From the NCBI GenBank assembly GCA_017302015.1, contig JAFLEE010000019.1:3342-67341 (forward strand): a DNA stretch of 64,000 bases. The letters run 5' to 3'. The notes below the pieces were generated by a model. That model had not been told where the DNA came from. It saw nothing but the letters and a program-made list of their open reading frames with translations, and made no database searches. This document shows positions 6,050 through 14,234 of the stretch, one piece after another. Source of the stretch: Spirochaetota bacterium (GTDB taxonomy: Bacteria; Spirochaetota; UBA12135; COTS27; JAFLEE01). A program made the translations under genes and the position numbers. Every line of letters starts with the position of its first letter. The first letter of the stretch is position 1.

Positions 6050-6868
6050 ATGCCCCTCGCCAAGATCCTCGAAGCGCGGCAGGCCCCGGGCGTAATTTGG
6101 GATCGCCGCTCGAGGGGGATGGAGCGCTCCCACCGCCACGAGGAACTCGAGATGAACCTGGTGCGCGGCGGCCGGGCCACCTACCTCCTCGGCCGGGAGC
6201 GCATCGAACTCGCCCCGAGGAGCCTCGTGTGGTTCTTCCCCGACGAAGAGCACCTGCTTGTCGAGACGACCCCCGATTTCCGCATGTGGCTCGGCATTTG
6301 GCAGCCCGATTTCCCCGCGCTCCTCGCACGGGAGGGGGGGCCGGCGGCCCTCGCTGCGCGCCGCGGTTTAGTCCACCACCGCCGGCTTCCCGCCGTTTCC
6401 TTCGAGGGGCTATCCCAACTCTGCGAAGCCGTCTCTTCGTCAACCCCCGCGGCGGCCCAGGCTGCCCACCGGTTCCTGCTCCACCGCGCCTGGCAACTCT
6501 TTGGCGAGTCGCCCTCGGAGGCGGGCACCGACGTGCATCCCGCCGTCGCCCGGGCCGCCTCCATCCTCCAGGAGGAGCAGGATCTTTCCGTGGGCGAATT
6601 GGCCCGGCGCCTCGAGCTCACCCCGGACCATCTTGGGCGCCTGTTTCGCAAGCAACTCGGCCTTTCCCTCGGGGAGTACCGCACCCGCGAGCGCCTCCTT
6701 CGCGTGCGCGAACGGGTGAGCTTAGGCGGGGCGGATCTCACCGCCGCGGCCCTCGCCAGCGGATTCGGGAGCTATAGCGCTTTCTACCGGGCCTGGAAAC
6801 GCGCCCACGGGGAATCCCCCCTCCAAGTCTTGGGGCGCCCCGTGGCCCCTCAGCCCGGCCCGAGGTAG
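6050..6868 (+). CDS. AraC family transcriptional regulator
   Basis: 272 aa when started at the ATG at 6050; the frame is open further upstream but runs into the previous gene. The N-terminal half is a cupin-like effector domain (MERSHRHEELEMNLVRGGRA). The C-terminal 100 residues hold two helix-turn-helix units (LSVGELARRLELTPDHLGRLF and AAALASGFGSYSAFYRAWKR), ending in the family's HGESPLQ. It converges on another AraC gene and their 3' ends overlap by 19 bp. Targets are unknown; the GH2-like operon nearby is a candidate. Confidence 0.85.
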   Translation: MPLAKILEARQAPGVIWDRRSRGMERSHRHEELEMNLVRGGRATYLLGRERIELAPRSLVWFFPDEEHLLVETTPDFRMWLGIWQPDFPALLAREGGPAALAARRGLVHHRRLPAVSFEGLSQLCEAVSSSTPAAAQAAHRFLLHRAWQLFGESPSEAGTDVHPAVARAASILQEEQDLSVGELARRLELTPDHLGRLFRKQLGLSLGEYRTRERLLRVRERVSLGGADLTAAALASGFGSYSAFYRAWKRAHGESPLQVLGRPVAPQPGPR

Positions 6869-7716
6869 CGATTGCGGAATGCGCCGGGCGTCTCTCCGGT
6901 GCGGCGCTTGAATTGGCGGAGGAAGGCGAAGACTTCCGGGTACCCCAGCCTTTCGGCGATGGCCGTGGCCGAGAGGCCCCGATCCATGAGGAGGAGCTTG
7001 GCCCGGTCCATCTTTTCGGAGAGCCTGTAGTCCTTCGGGGAGAGCCCGGTGGCTTCCTTGAAGATCCTTCGGAATTTCTCGTAGGGCATGCCCGACGCCC
7101 GGGCGACGGCCTCCATCGAAAGCGGCTGGTCGAGTTTTGCGGCGAGGAGGGCGCGGGCCCTGTCGAGGACGAGGCCGTCGCCTCGGCGCCTGCTGGAAGC
7201 CTCGACCTCCCGTTCCACCATGCGGAAGATATCGAGGAGGGCGATGAGGCGCGCCGCATAGTGGCGGGCCCGGTGGAAAGCCGCACTCGCCTCGCGCAGG
7301 GCCGCGAAAAGCGGCGCGGGATCGGCGAGGCGGAAACTTCGGCGGGAGGGATCGAGGAGAGAAAACTCGACCAGAACCGCATAGATGGACGGGGGGGCCA
7401 CGATGGCGAACTCGCTATAGCCTCCGGCGCGATAATGGATGGAATGGCGCAACCCCGGCGCCCGCCACAGCAGCGTCCCGGGTTCGAGGGGGATGGATTC
7501 TCCCTGGGGCGTGGTGAAATCGGCCCCGCCCCGGGCCGTGAGGGAAAAGCGGAAATCCTGGTAGGCCACCCCCCGGGCCGCCGACGACAGGGCCCGGTGG
7601 GCCGGCACGCGCCAGGGTCCGAGGATGAGGATTTGGGTTCCCGAGCGCCCCGCGAGGAGCGACGAACGCAGGAATCCGAGGAGGGGATCGCTCGCGGGCA
7701 TCCCCAAATCTGCCAT
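6850..7716 (-). CDS. AraC family transcriptional regulator
   Basis: 288 aa. An N-terminal sugar-sensing cupin domain (about 20-110, with the APGLRHSIHY pattern of arabinose-type sensors) is followed by a double HTH (LSMEAVARASGMPYEKFRRIF; ATAIAERLGYPEVFAFLRQF). It is divergent from the secreted pair beginning at 7796, with an 80-bp gap that includes a TATAAT box, so it is a reasonable regulator of that GH2-like operon. Its stop lies inside the last codons of the convergent AraC gene. Confidence 0.87.
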   Translation of the reverse strand: MADLGMPASDPLLGFLRSSLLAGRSGTQILILGPWRVPAHRALSSAARGVAYQDFRFSLTARGGADFTTPQGESIPLEPGTLLWRAPGLRHSIHYRAGGYSEFAIVAPPSIYAVLVEFSLLDPSRRSFRLADPAPLFAALREASAAFHRARHYAARLIALLDIFRMVEREVEASSRRRGDGLVLDRARALLAAKLDQPLSMEAVARASGMPYEKFRRIFKEATGLSPKDYRLSEKMDRAKLLLMDRGLSATAIAERLGYPEVFAFLRQFKRRTGETPGAFRNRYLGPG

Positions 7717-7758
7717 ACCCCCTCGTCTTTTGCCATAGGGCCCCCGCGGGCTCCGGCC

Positions 7759-7764
7759 TATAAT
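7759..7764 (+). promoter_or_regulatory. -10 box (TATAAT) of the GH2-like operon
   Basis: A perfect TATAAT stands 31 bp upstream of the GTG at 7796, in the divergent gap with the AraC gene. No good -35 at the usual distance, which fits an activator-dependent promoter. Confidence 0.45.
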
Positions 7765-7795
7765 TTAGGAAAAGACCGAGCCCCTTGGAGTCCCC

Positions 7796-8635
7796 GTGAA
7801 ACGATCTCGACTTAGATTGTGGACCTTGGCCCCAGCCGTTGCGATCCTCGCCTGGTGCACCGCCGCGCCTGTGACCCGGAGCCTCCCCCTGGATTTCGGC
7901 GCCTACTCCGTGAAGGTGGACGCCTTCGGCGTGGTGAAGGACGTTTCCGTGGACGGGCGGGTCTGGATCTCCCTCGTGCACCTCATCGATACCGGCAATT
8001 ACGAGGGGCGGGTCGGGAACACCCGGGTTTGGCAGGGTGAGAAGGAGATCGAGGTGGCGGGGGGCGCCACGTCCCTGGAGCGGGTGGACGGGGGCCTTCG
8101 GCTGACCCGGTCCGCTCTCGTGGGGAACGCCCAGTACCCCGATTTCGTCGCCTACCGGGAAACCCTGGTCCTGGGAACCAACGGCCTCCTCGAGTTCGAA
8201 TACCTGCTCACGATGAGACAGGACGTGGTCTACCTCAGTTTCGCCTTCCCCCAGATCCGCGTTTCCCTCCCCATGCCCGCGCTCCTGGACCGCCCGATCC
8301 GCCTCGTCGACAAGGACGAGATCCCGTCCCTCTTTACCTTCATCGACGATCCCAAGCAGATGAAGGGGACGCGCCTGCCCTGGGTGCAGGCCTTCGACCT
8401 TCTGGTGGCCCCGCTTCGCATCCTCTCCATCCGCTCCTCCTTCCCGACGATCTCCGTCAGCGATTCCCGCGCATGGGGCGGCAACGACTTCGACCTCCGC
8501 TCCAGCGGTCCGCTGCCCGAGTGGAAGGAGAAGTTCCCGGTGGTCCGGGGCGCCACCAAGAAGATCGACCTTTCGATCCAATTGCCCCTCGCCCGAGCGG
8601 CGGTCGTCCCCGCCCTCCAGGAGCCCGCCCCATGA
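7796..8635 (+). CDS. Secreted beta-rich protein of unknown family, partner of GH2-like enzyme
   Basis: 279 aa starting at GTG with TTGGAG five bases upstream. Residues 1-24 are a signal peptide (MKRSRLRLWTLAPAVAILAW). The rest is beta-rich (LDFGAYSVKVDAFGVVKDVS, LVLGTNGLLEFEYLLTM), suggesting a carbohydrate-binding-type sandwich. I do not recognise the family. Its TGA overlaps the next gene's ATG (ATGA), so it is translationally coupled to the large GH2-like enzyme, and the two products probably act on the same substrate outside the cytoplasm. Confidence 0.75.
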   Translation: MKRSRLRLWTLAPAVAILAWCTAAPVTRSLPLDFGAYSVKVDAFGVVKDVSVDGRVWISLVHLIDTGNYEGRVGNTRVWQGEKEIEVAGGATSLERVDGGLRLTRSALVGNAQYPDFVAYRETLVLGTNGLLEFEYLLTMRQDVVYLSFAFPQIRVSLPMPALLDRPIRLVDKDEIPSLFTFIDDPKQMKGTRLPWVQAFDLLVAPLRILSIRSSFPTISVSDSRAWGGNDFDLRSSGPLPEWKEKFPVVRGATKKIDLSIQLPLARAAVVPALQEPAP

Positions 8636-11600
8636 AACCCTCGCGCAAGACCCTCGCCGCCCTCGCCCTTTTCGGAGGCATGCTCATGGCCGAGTTCACC
8701 CTGGAACCCCGGGAAAGTTACGTCCCCGCGAAAACTCGGATCCCGGGCTTCGAGGCCGCGCGCCGGCCGGAGGAAGGTTTCTTGTTCGCGCCCGTGCCCG
8801 ATTCTTGGAAGGTCACCCCGCTCGACGGGCGTTGGCGGGTGCTCCTGGCGACCCACGAGGCCGCGGTCGATTACCTGGCCATCGACGAGCATTTCGGCCC
8901 GGTGAAGATCGCCGACCTCTTCGCCCAGGGAGACGCCTACCCCGGCCTCATTTCGTTCCCGGTGCCCTGGTCCCTCTCCTTCCAGAAGCAGGCCGACGGC
9001 ACGGTCAAGGAGTTTCGGGGCTTCGGCTATTACACCCGGGAATTCGAGGTGCCTGCCTTCGGGAAAGACCAGGCGCTCTTCCTCTGCTTCGAGGGCGCGG
9101 GGTGGCGCACCGACGCCTGGGTAGACGGCCAATACCTCGGCTCCCACCAGGGCCCTTTCGCCTCCTTCGAGTTCGATCTGAGCAAGGCCGTGAAACCCGG
9201 GGCGAAGGCGCGCCTGGTGGTGAAGACCCTCCACACCCGCTACGGCCTCTCCTACCTGGGGGACCTCGATGTGGGGATCATCGCCCCGGTGCGGCTCATG
9301 GTGCGCGACGCCCTCCACGCCAAGAACGTGCGCGTGAAGCCCGATTTCGCCAACGGGAGCCTGCAGGTGCGCTTCGTGGCGTCGAACCCGGCCCGCCTGC
9401 CCGCCGCCCCCGTCTCGGCGACGGTGGAAGGGCCCAGAGGCGAGCGGCTGGGGAGTTTCAAGGGGAACCTGCCCTTGGCCGGCGAGCCGATATTCTCCAT
9501 CCCCCTGGCGAACCCGCAGCCTTGGTCCCCCGAGAACCCCGCCCTGCTCACCTTGAAACTCTACCTCGGGGGCCATCCCGCGGCGGTGGTGCGCTTCGGG
9601 TGGCGCAGCCTCGAGATCAAGGCCGGCGAAGACGGGCGCCAGCATTTCATGCTCAACGGGCAACGCCTTTATGCCCGGGGCTTCGAGTTCGATACCTGCT
9701 GGAATTTCCGCAAGGCCGCCCGTGCGCTGCCCATCGAGGAGGGCGGTTGGGGCTACAACCGCGCGGGGTGGCTGCGCGAGGCCCTGCTCGTGATGAAGTT
9801 CGCCAACGTGAACGTGCTGCGCCCCCATTCGATGAATAATTTCCATGGGGAGACCTTCTACCGTCTCTGCGACGAACTCGGCTTCCTGGTCAACCTCGAC
9901 TGGAACGGGAGCCAATACCATTTCTCGCCCGTCCAGAAGGGCCAGCGCGGGCAGGACCACCGCATCGAGAGCCTGGAGAAGACGCTGCCGTCGTTCCGGG
10001 AGGTCCTCGCGCGCCTGCACAACCACCCCTCCCTCGGTTTCATCAGTTTCGGGAACGAACTCTACGACTGGGAACTCTCCCCGGGGCGGACCTACGACCC
10101 CGTGCTCACCCAGTACTACGAGGCCCAGAAGGCCGGCGACCTGTGGAACCGCCCGGCCAGCGGGTCCTCCGGGCGCCCCGTGTACGCGGGCCGCGCCCCC
10201 GTGGATTTCGTCGACCACCACCAGTACATCGGCGTCTACTACGGGTCGTGGCAGGAGGTGCGGCGCTACCTGCGCGAGACGCGCTCGATGATCCAGGACC
10301 GCTTCGGGGCCGCGCTGCCCTTCGTGAACTACGAGACCGGCGACGTCGCCGATTTCCGAGTCCATGCGGCCAATTTCCTCGAATGGGCCCCCGATCTGCG
10401 CAAGGACGTTTTCGACAAGGCCCTCTTCATCCGCAATGTCCAGGACAAGAGCGATATCAAGGCCTGGGCGCGCCTGGCCTTCAATACCGGCGGCCTGCGG
10501 CCCTATCTCTGCGCGCTCCCCGAGTACCGCGCGCGCAAGAGCGACCTCATGGTGAAGCGCTACCTCGAACTCTTCCGCGTAAACCGAGACCTCACCGACG
10601 GGGTGTCCCTCAACACGATGTCGTTCACCCTGGCGAGCGTCGTCGACCCCGACTACCGAAGCGGGACGGGGGGGCCCCGCGTGCAGCCCTGGCCCGACGG
10701 CTCGGATCTCGTGCTCACCGACCCGGTCTACCGGTTCCGCGCGGCTTTCTCCCCGGTGCAGGCTTTCCTCGACCTGGAGCACGCCCACCCGATCGCAGGC
10801 CAGACGGTCAAGGCCTCCCTCGTGTTGGTGAACGATTCCGAGAAAGGGGCTTCGTTCGACCTCAGCCTGCAGTGGCGCGGCCCCGACGGCAAGGCCCGCG
10901 CCCCTTGGGTGAAGGGGGGCTTTTCGTTGGCCGCCGGCGCCCACCTAAGGCAAGCTTTCCCGATCGAAGTGCCCGCCGACCTCACGAGCGGCAAGCAGGT
11001 CCTGGAGGTCTACCTCTCCTCCGCCGGCGTGAAAATCTCGGAGAATTCCTACGACTTCTACATGCTCTCGCCCCGGGACCGCCGAACGCGCTTCCCCGCG
11101 AAGAAAGTGGCCGTCTACGACTTGGTGGCGAGCCGTTTCGCCGGATTCGGCATGGCCAGCACCAAGGGCATGCTCGAGCAATTGGGGATCCCCCACGACC
11201 TCATCACCAATTTCGAACGCCTCGCGGAGTACCCGGTCCTCCTCATCGGGGCCAATTCCTTCGACGCCGGGCTCATGAAATCGGGCGAGGCCCTGCACCG
11301 CTGGCTATTGGCCGGCGGGCGCCTGGCGGTCTTCGAGCAGACCACGGGGTCGGCCGTGCCTTGGAGCCCTGAGGACCGCATCACCGTGCTCGGCAAAAGT
11401 TCCTTCGTCGAGCATTGGTACCCCAAGCACCCGCTTTTCCGGGGGATCGAGAACGAGATGGCCTGGGAATCCCCGGCGGGACGCAACGGCGCGCTCTTCG
11501 ACACCTGCCTCGAACTAAATGATTCCTTCCTCTCCGTCGCCGCCGTGGCCCATTTCCAGGACGCCTCCTCGGCGGTGAAGGCCGTCATCACCGATCGCCG

Positions 11601-12393
11601 CCTGGGAAAGGGCGAGTACCTCCTCTCCATGATCGGCACCGCGGAGCGCTTCGGGAAGGACGGCACGATCACCCGGTACGTGGAAAACCTGCTCGATTAC
11701 CTGCTGGGGGACGAGATCTCCCCGTACGCCGTGCCCGCGAAGAATACCGGTTTCCTCGCCCAGAAGGTCATCGCCCTGGCCAAGGAAGACGCCGAGTTCG
11801 TCGACCTGCGCGCCGCGGTGAACCGGGGATTCGCCGACGAGAAGGCCGCCGACGGGGAGGGCGGATGGACGGACTACGGCCGCGACAGCGATATGCGCGC
11901 CATCCCCCTGGGCGTGACGCCCTTAAGCGGCCTCGTCCCCTTCACCGTCATCGACCCCTCCCGCAACGGGGGGCGCTCGTGCCTGGTGCTGCGCGGGCCC
12001 ACGCGGGAGGCGTTCCCGGCCGAGGGGCCGAAGATCGCGGTCGGCCGGAAATTCGAGAAGCTCTTCTTCCTCCACACGTTCATGTACGTGAAGGCGTCGG
12101 CGAACGAACCGATCGTCGAATACCTCATGACCTACGACGACGGAAAAACCGAACGCTTCCCCGTGAAGAAGGGCGTGGACGGCGGGGATTGGTGGCAGGC
12201 GAAGGACCTCCCCAACGGCGCCACGGTCTACCGCGACGGCGACAAGGGGCTCTACGCCAGCGAATGGGTGAACCCGAACCCGAAAAAGGCCATCGCCAGC
12301 ATCCAGGCCTTCGCCACCGGGAAGGCCATCCCGATCCTCATCGCCGTCACGGGCAAGAAGAAATTCGCCCAGACCATCGATAAGGAAGAGTAA
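8632..12393 (+). CDS. Secreted GH2-like glycoside hydrolase with C-terminal amidotransferase-fold domain
   Basis: 1253 aa from the ATG that overlaps the upstream stop; the open frame further upstream is ignored. A short hydrophobic N-terminus is followed by a jelly-roll sugar-binding domain (about 90-225, FCFEGAGWRTDAWVDGQYLG), an Ig-like domain and a TIM barrel. E476 in SFGNELYDW is the likely acid/base and E568 in FVNYETGD the possible nucleophile, as in GH2 beta-glycosidases. Residues about 824-1040 resemble a class I glutamine-amidotransferase/ThuA-type fold (KKVAVYDLVASRFAGFGMAS), and a further beta domain ends the protein. Length is well above typical GH2 (600-1050). Substrate unknown. 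Confidence 0.8.
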   Translation: MKPSRKTLAALALFGGMLMAEFTLEPRESYVPAKTRIPGFEAARRPEEGFLFAPVPDSWKVTPLDGRWRVLLATHEAAVDYLAIDEHFGPVKIADLFAQGDAYPGLISFPVPWSLSFQKQADGTVKEFRGFGYYTREFEVPAFGKDQALFLCFEGAGWRTDAWVDGQYLGSHQGPFASFEFDLSKAVKPGAKARLVVKTLHTRYGLSYLGDLDVGIIAPVRLMVRDALHAKNVRVKPDFANGSLQVRFVASNPARLPAAPVSATVEGPRGERLGSFKGNLPLAGEPIFSIPLANPQPWSPENPALLTLKLYLGGHPAAVVRFGWRSLEIKAGEDGRQHFMLNGQRLYARGFEFDTCWNFRKAARALPIEEGGWGYNRAGWLREALLVMKFANVNVLRPHSMNNFHGETFYRLCDELGFLVNLDWNGSQYHFSPVQKGQRGQDHRIESLEKTLPSFREVLARLHNHPSLGFISFGNELYDWELSPGRTYDPVLTQYYEAQKAGDLWNRPASGSSGRPVYAGRAPVDFVDHHQYIGVYYGSWQEVRRYLRETRSMIQDRFGAALPFVNYETGDVADFRVHAANFLEWAPDLRKDVFDKALFIRNVQDKSDIKAWARLAFNTGGLRPYLCALPEYRARKSDLMVKRYLELFRVNRDLTDGVSLNTMSFTLASVVDPDYRSGTGGPRVQPWPDGSDLVLTDPVYRFRAAFSPVQAFLDLEHAHPIAGQTVKASLVLVNDSEKGASFDLSLQWRGPDGKARAPWVKGGFSLAAGAHLRQAFPIEVPADLTSGKQVLEVYLSSAGVKISENSYDFYMLSPRDRRTRFPAKKVAVYDLVASRFAGFGMASTKGMLEQLGIPHDLITNFERLAEYPVLLIGANSFDAGLMKSGEALHRWLLAGGRLAVFEQTTGSAVPWSPEDRITVLGKSSFVEHWYPKHPLFRGIENEMAWESPAGRNGALFDTCLELNDSFLSVAAVAHFQDASSAVKAVITDRRLGKGEYLLSMIGTAERFGKDGTITRYVENLLDYLLGDEISPYAVPAKNTGFLAQKVIALAKEDAEFVDLRAAVNRGFADEKAADGEGGWTDYGRDSDMRAIPLGVTPLSGLVPFTVIDPSRNGGRSCLVLRGPTREAFPAEGPKIAVGRKFEKLFFLHTFMYVKASANEPIVEYLMTYDDGKTERFPVKKGVDGGDWWQAKDLPNGATVYRDGDKGLYASEWVNPNPKKAIASIQAFATGKAIPILIAVTGKKKFAQTIDKEE

Positions 12394-12481
12394 ACCGGGC
12401 GGGGCGAAGCCCGAGGTTGGCTGCGCCGGGTTCCCGGGCATCCCCGGGCGGGGAGGGGAGACCCCCCGCGAAAGGGCGCAG

Positions 12482-12487
12482 TATAAT
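12482..12487 (+). promoter_or_regulatory. -10 box placed for a leaderless mRNA
   Basis: TATAAT ends five bases before the ATG at 12493. With a normal -10 to +1 distance, transcription would begin at or next to the start codon. The same spacing occurs at 32621-32632. Confidence 0.5.
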
Positions 12488-12492
12488 CTTCC

Positions 12493-13713
12493 ATGGAACA
12501 TTTCATCCCCGTCGATAAAGCGCAGGTGCTGGCCCAGCTCCTGGCCGATCCCGCCTGGAAAAAGGGAGAAGCCGCGGCCTTCCGCGAACTTTTCGAGCTC
12601 CTCGAGCATTTCTTCCATAATGAGGCCTACCGCCTCAACCGGGAACTCAAGAACCGCTACGCCCCCATCGATCCCGACCGCGACCTGCGCGACCTCTCGG
12701 GGCAGGCCGGGAGAACGGCGAAGGTCGATCCCGCCGGATTCCGGCGGTCCCTCGACCAGGTGCTCAAGGGGGGCAATTACCGCGTCGTCGGCGCGGCGGA
12801 ATTGGACGCCGCCTTCGCCGCCTCCGATCTGGTGGGGCTCAAACTCTCCATCGACCTCGAGGATTACGACGAACTGCTCATCGCCGTGCGGGGGCACCGC
12901 ACGGTGACGGAAACGGTGGGGCGCCTGTTCTTCCTCAAGAAGGAGATCGCGGTGGAACTCCACGAGCGGGTGCTCCTCTACGCCCGCTGGAAGCCCGCCG
13001 ACTATTTCGCCGCCAAGAAGCGCCGGGGCCTCCCCTTCGTCCCCGGCACGGGGAACCTCAAACTCTTCAAGGACGTTCCGAAGAACGACCTCGAGACCAT
13101 CCTCCCCAACGCCGTGCCGCGCATGAACCTGCTCGACAAGATCCTCCTCTTCGGGCCGGGCATCGGCGGGGGCATCCCCATCCTCACGGCCAAGGTCGTC
13201 CCCGCGGTCCTCGGCCTCGCGCTGGCCTGGAAATCCGGGGAGGCGCTGCGGGGGCACAAACTCTACCAGGGGATGATGGAGGGGCTCCTCGCCCTGGGCG
13301 TGCTCTTCGGCTACCTGTTCCGCCAGTACAACGGCTACGTCGCCAAGAAGATCAAGTTCGCCAAGATGCTCACCGAGAGCCTCTACTTCAAGGCCCTGGG
13401 GAACAACGCCGGGGTCTTCCACGCGCTCCTCGACGCCGCCGAGGATGAGGAGCAGAAGGAGACCATCCTCGCCTATGCCTTCCTCCTGCGCGCCGAGCGC
13501 CCGCTGACGATGAAGGAACTCGACGGGCGCATCGAGGCCTGGTTCGCCGCGCGCGGGGTGAACCTCGACTTCGAGGTGGACGACGCTTTGGCGAAACTCG
13601 CGCGCCTGGGGCTCGGGAAGAAACGCGGCGGGAAGTGGACCGTGCTCCCCCTGGAGAAGGCCAAGCGCCGGGTGGATTGGCTCTGGGATAACCTCTTCAC
13701 GTTCAACCGGTGA
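12493..13713 (+). CDS. DUF3754 (TMEM143-like) membrane protein
   Basis: 406 aa. It carries the family signatures FKDVPKNDLETILPNAVPR (about 195-215) and ESLYFKALGNNAGVFHALLD (about 296-316). Two hydrophobic stretches (about 218-245 and 258-280) separate an N-terminal soluble part from a C-terminal part that resembles a winged helix. DUF3754 proteins occur in bacteria and as mitochondrial TMEM143; their function is not established. A TATAAT box five bases before the ATG suggests leaderless transcription. It is not obviously part of an operon. Confidence 0.82.
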   Translation: MEHFIPVDKAQVLAQLLADPAWKKGEAAAFRELFELLEHFFHNEAYRLNRELKNRYAPIDPDRDLRDLSGQAGRTAKVDPAGFRRSLDQVLKGGNYRVVGAAELDAAFAASDLVGLKLSIDLEDYDELLIAVRGHRTVTETVGRLFFLKKEIAVELHERVLLYARWKPADYFAAKKRRGLPFVPGTGNLKLFKDVPKNDLETILPNAVPRMNLLDKILLFGPGIGGGIPILTAKVVPAVLGLALAWKSGEALRGHKLYQGMMEGLLALGVLFGYLFRQYNGYVAKKIKFAKMLTESLYFKALGNNAGVFHALLDAAEDEEQKETILAYAFLLRAERPLTMKELDGRIEAWFAARGVNLDFEVDDALAKLARLGLGKKRGGKWTVLPLEKAKRRVDWLWDNLFTFNR

Positions 13714-13855
13714 CAAAACGGGCCCGCCCTTCGGCTCGGTCGCCCCGAAACGCCCCGTGGACCCGCCCTTGCCGGGGGCCGATTCGGATGATTCACTGGG
13801 GCCATGCCCGCCGCGGTCCCCGGGTCGGGGCCCCAGCCGGCGGGGAGGATGCGAC

Positions 13856-14227
13856 ATGCCCTGGAAAGCCCGCCTCAACGGGGAACCGGTCTTCGTCGAA
13901 CTCACCTATTCGGGGATGGTCACGCCCCAGGATCTCCTCGAGGCCTTGGCGGCCGCGGGGAAACTCGCCCAGGAGGGCCGCACCCAGCGCTTCCTCGCCG
14001 ATCTCACGACCATGATTGGCGGGCACTCCATCGCCCACCTCTACGAACTCATCACCCTCCTCGAGGCCAACGGCGTCGACCGGGCGATGAAAGAGGCCAT
14101 CGTGAGCCCGAACCTCGACGGCAACCAGGAGCAGATGCGCTTCTACGAGACCGCCTGCCTGAACCGGGGCTATCGCGTCCGCCTGTTCCGCGCCCGCGGG
14201 GAGGCGCTCGCCTGGCTCTTCGCCTGA
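13856..14227 (+). CDS. Small STAS/SEC14-like (SpoIIAA-like) protein
   Basis: 123 aa starting at the ATG preceded by GGAGG at eight bases. The pattern resembles the SpoIIAA-like STAS/SEC14 proteins: a beta strand with TYSGMVTPQDLLEALAAA, a central RFLADLTTMIGG, and RFYETACLNRGYRVRLF near the end. No phosphorylatable serine at the usual anti-sigma-antagonist position can be pinpointed. Single-domain cytoplasmic protein, role unknown. It ends eight bases from the convergent acsA gene. Confidence 0.6.
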   Translation: MPWKARLNGEPVFVELTYSGMVTPQDLLEALAAAGKLAQEGRTQRFLADLTTMIGGHSIAHLYELITLLEANGVDRAMKEAIVSPNLDGNQEQMRFYETACLNRGYRVRLFRARGEALAWLFA

Positions 14228-14234
14228 GGGCCCC

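Noticed and set aside
8230-10944. 904-codon minus-strand frame opposite the GH2-like gene
   Set aside because: Same antisense effect; no family motifs and no ribosome site.
11923-13905. 660-codon minus-strand frame across the GH2-like 3' end and DUF3754
   Set aside because: Covers two well-supported plus-strand genes and has no recognisable domain.
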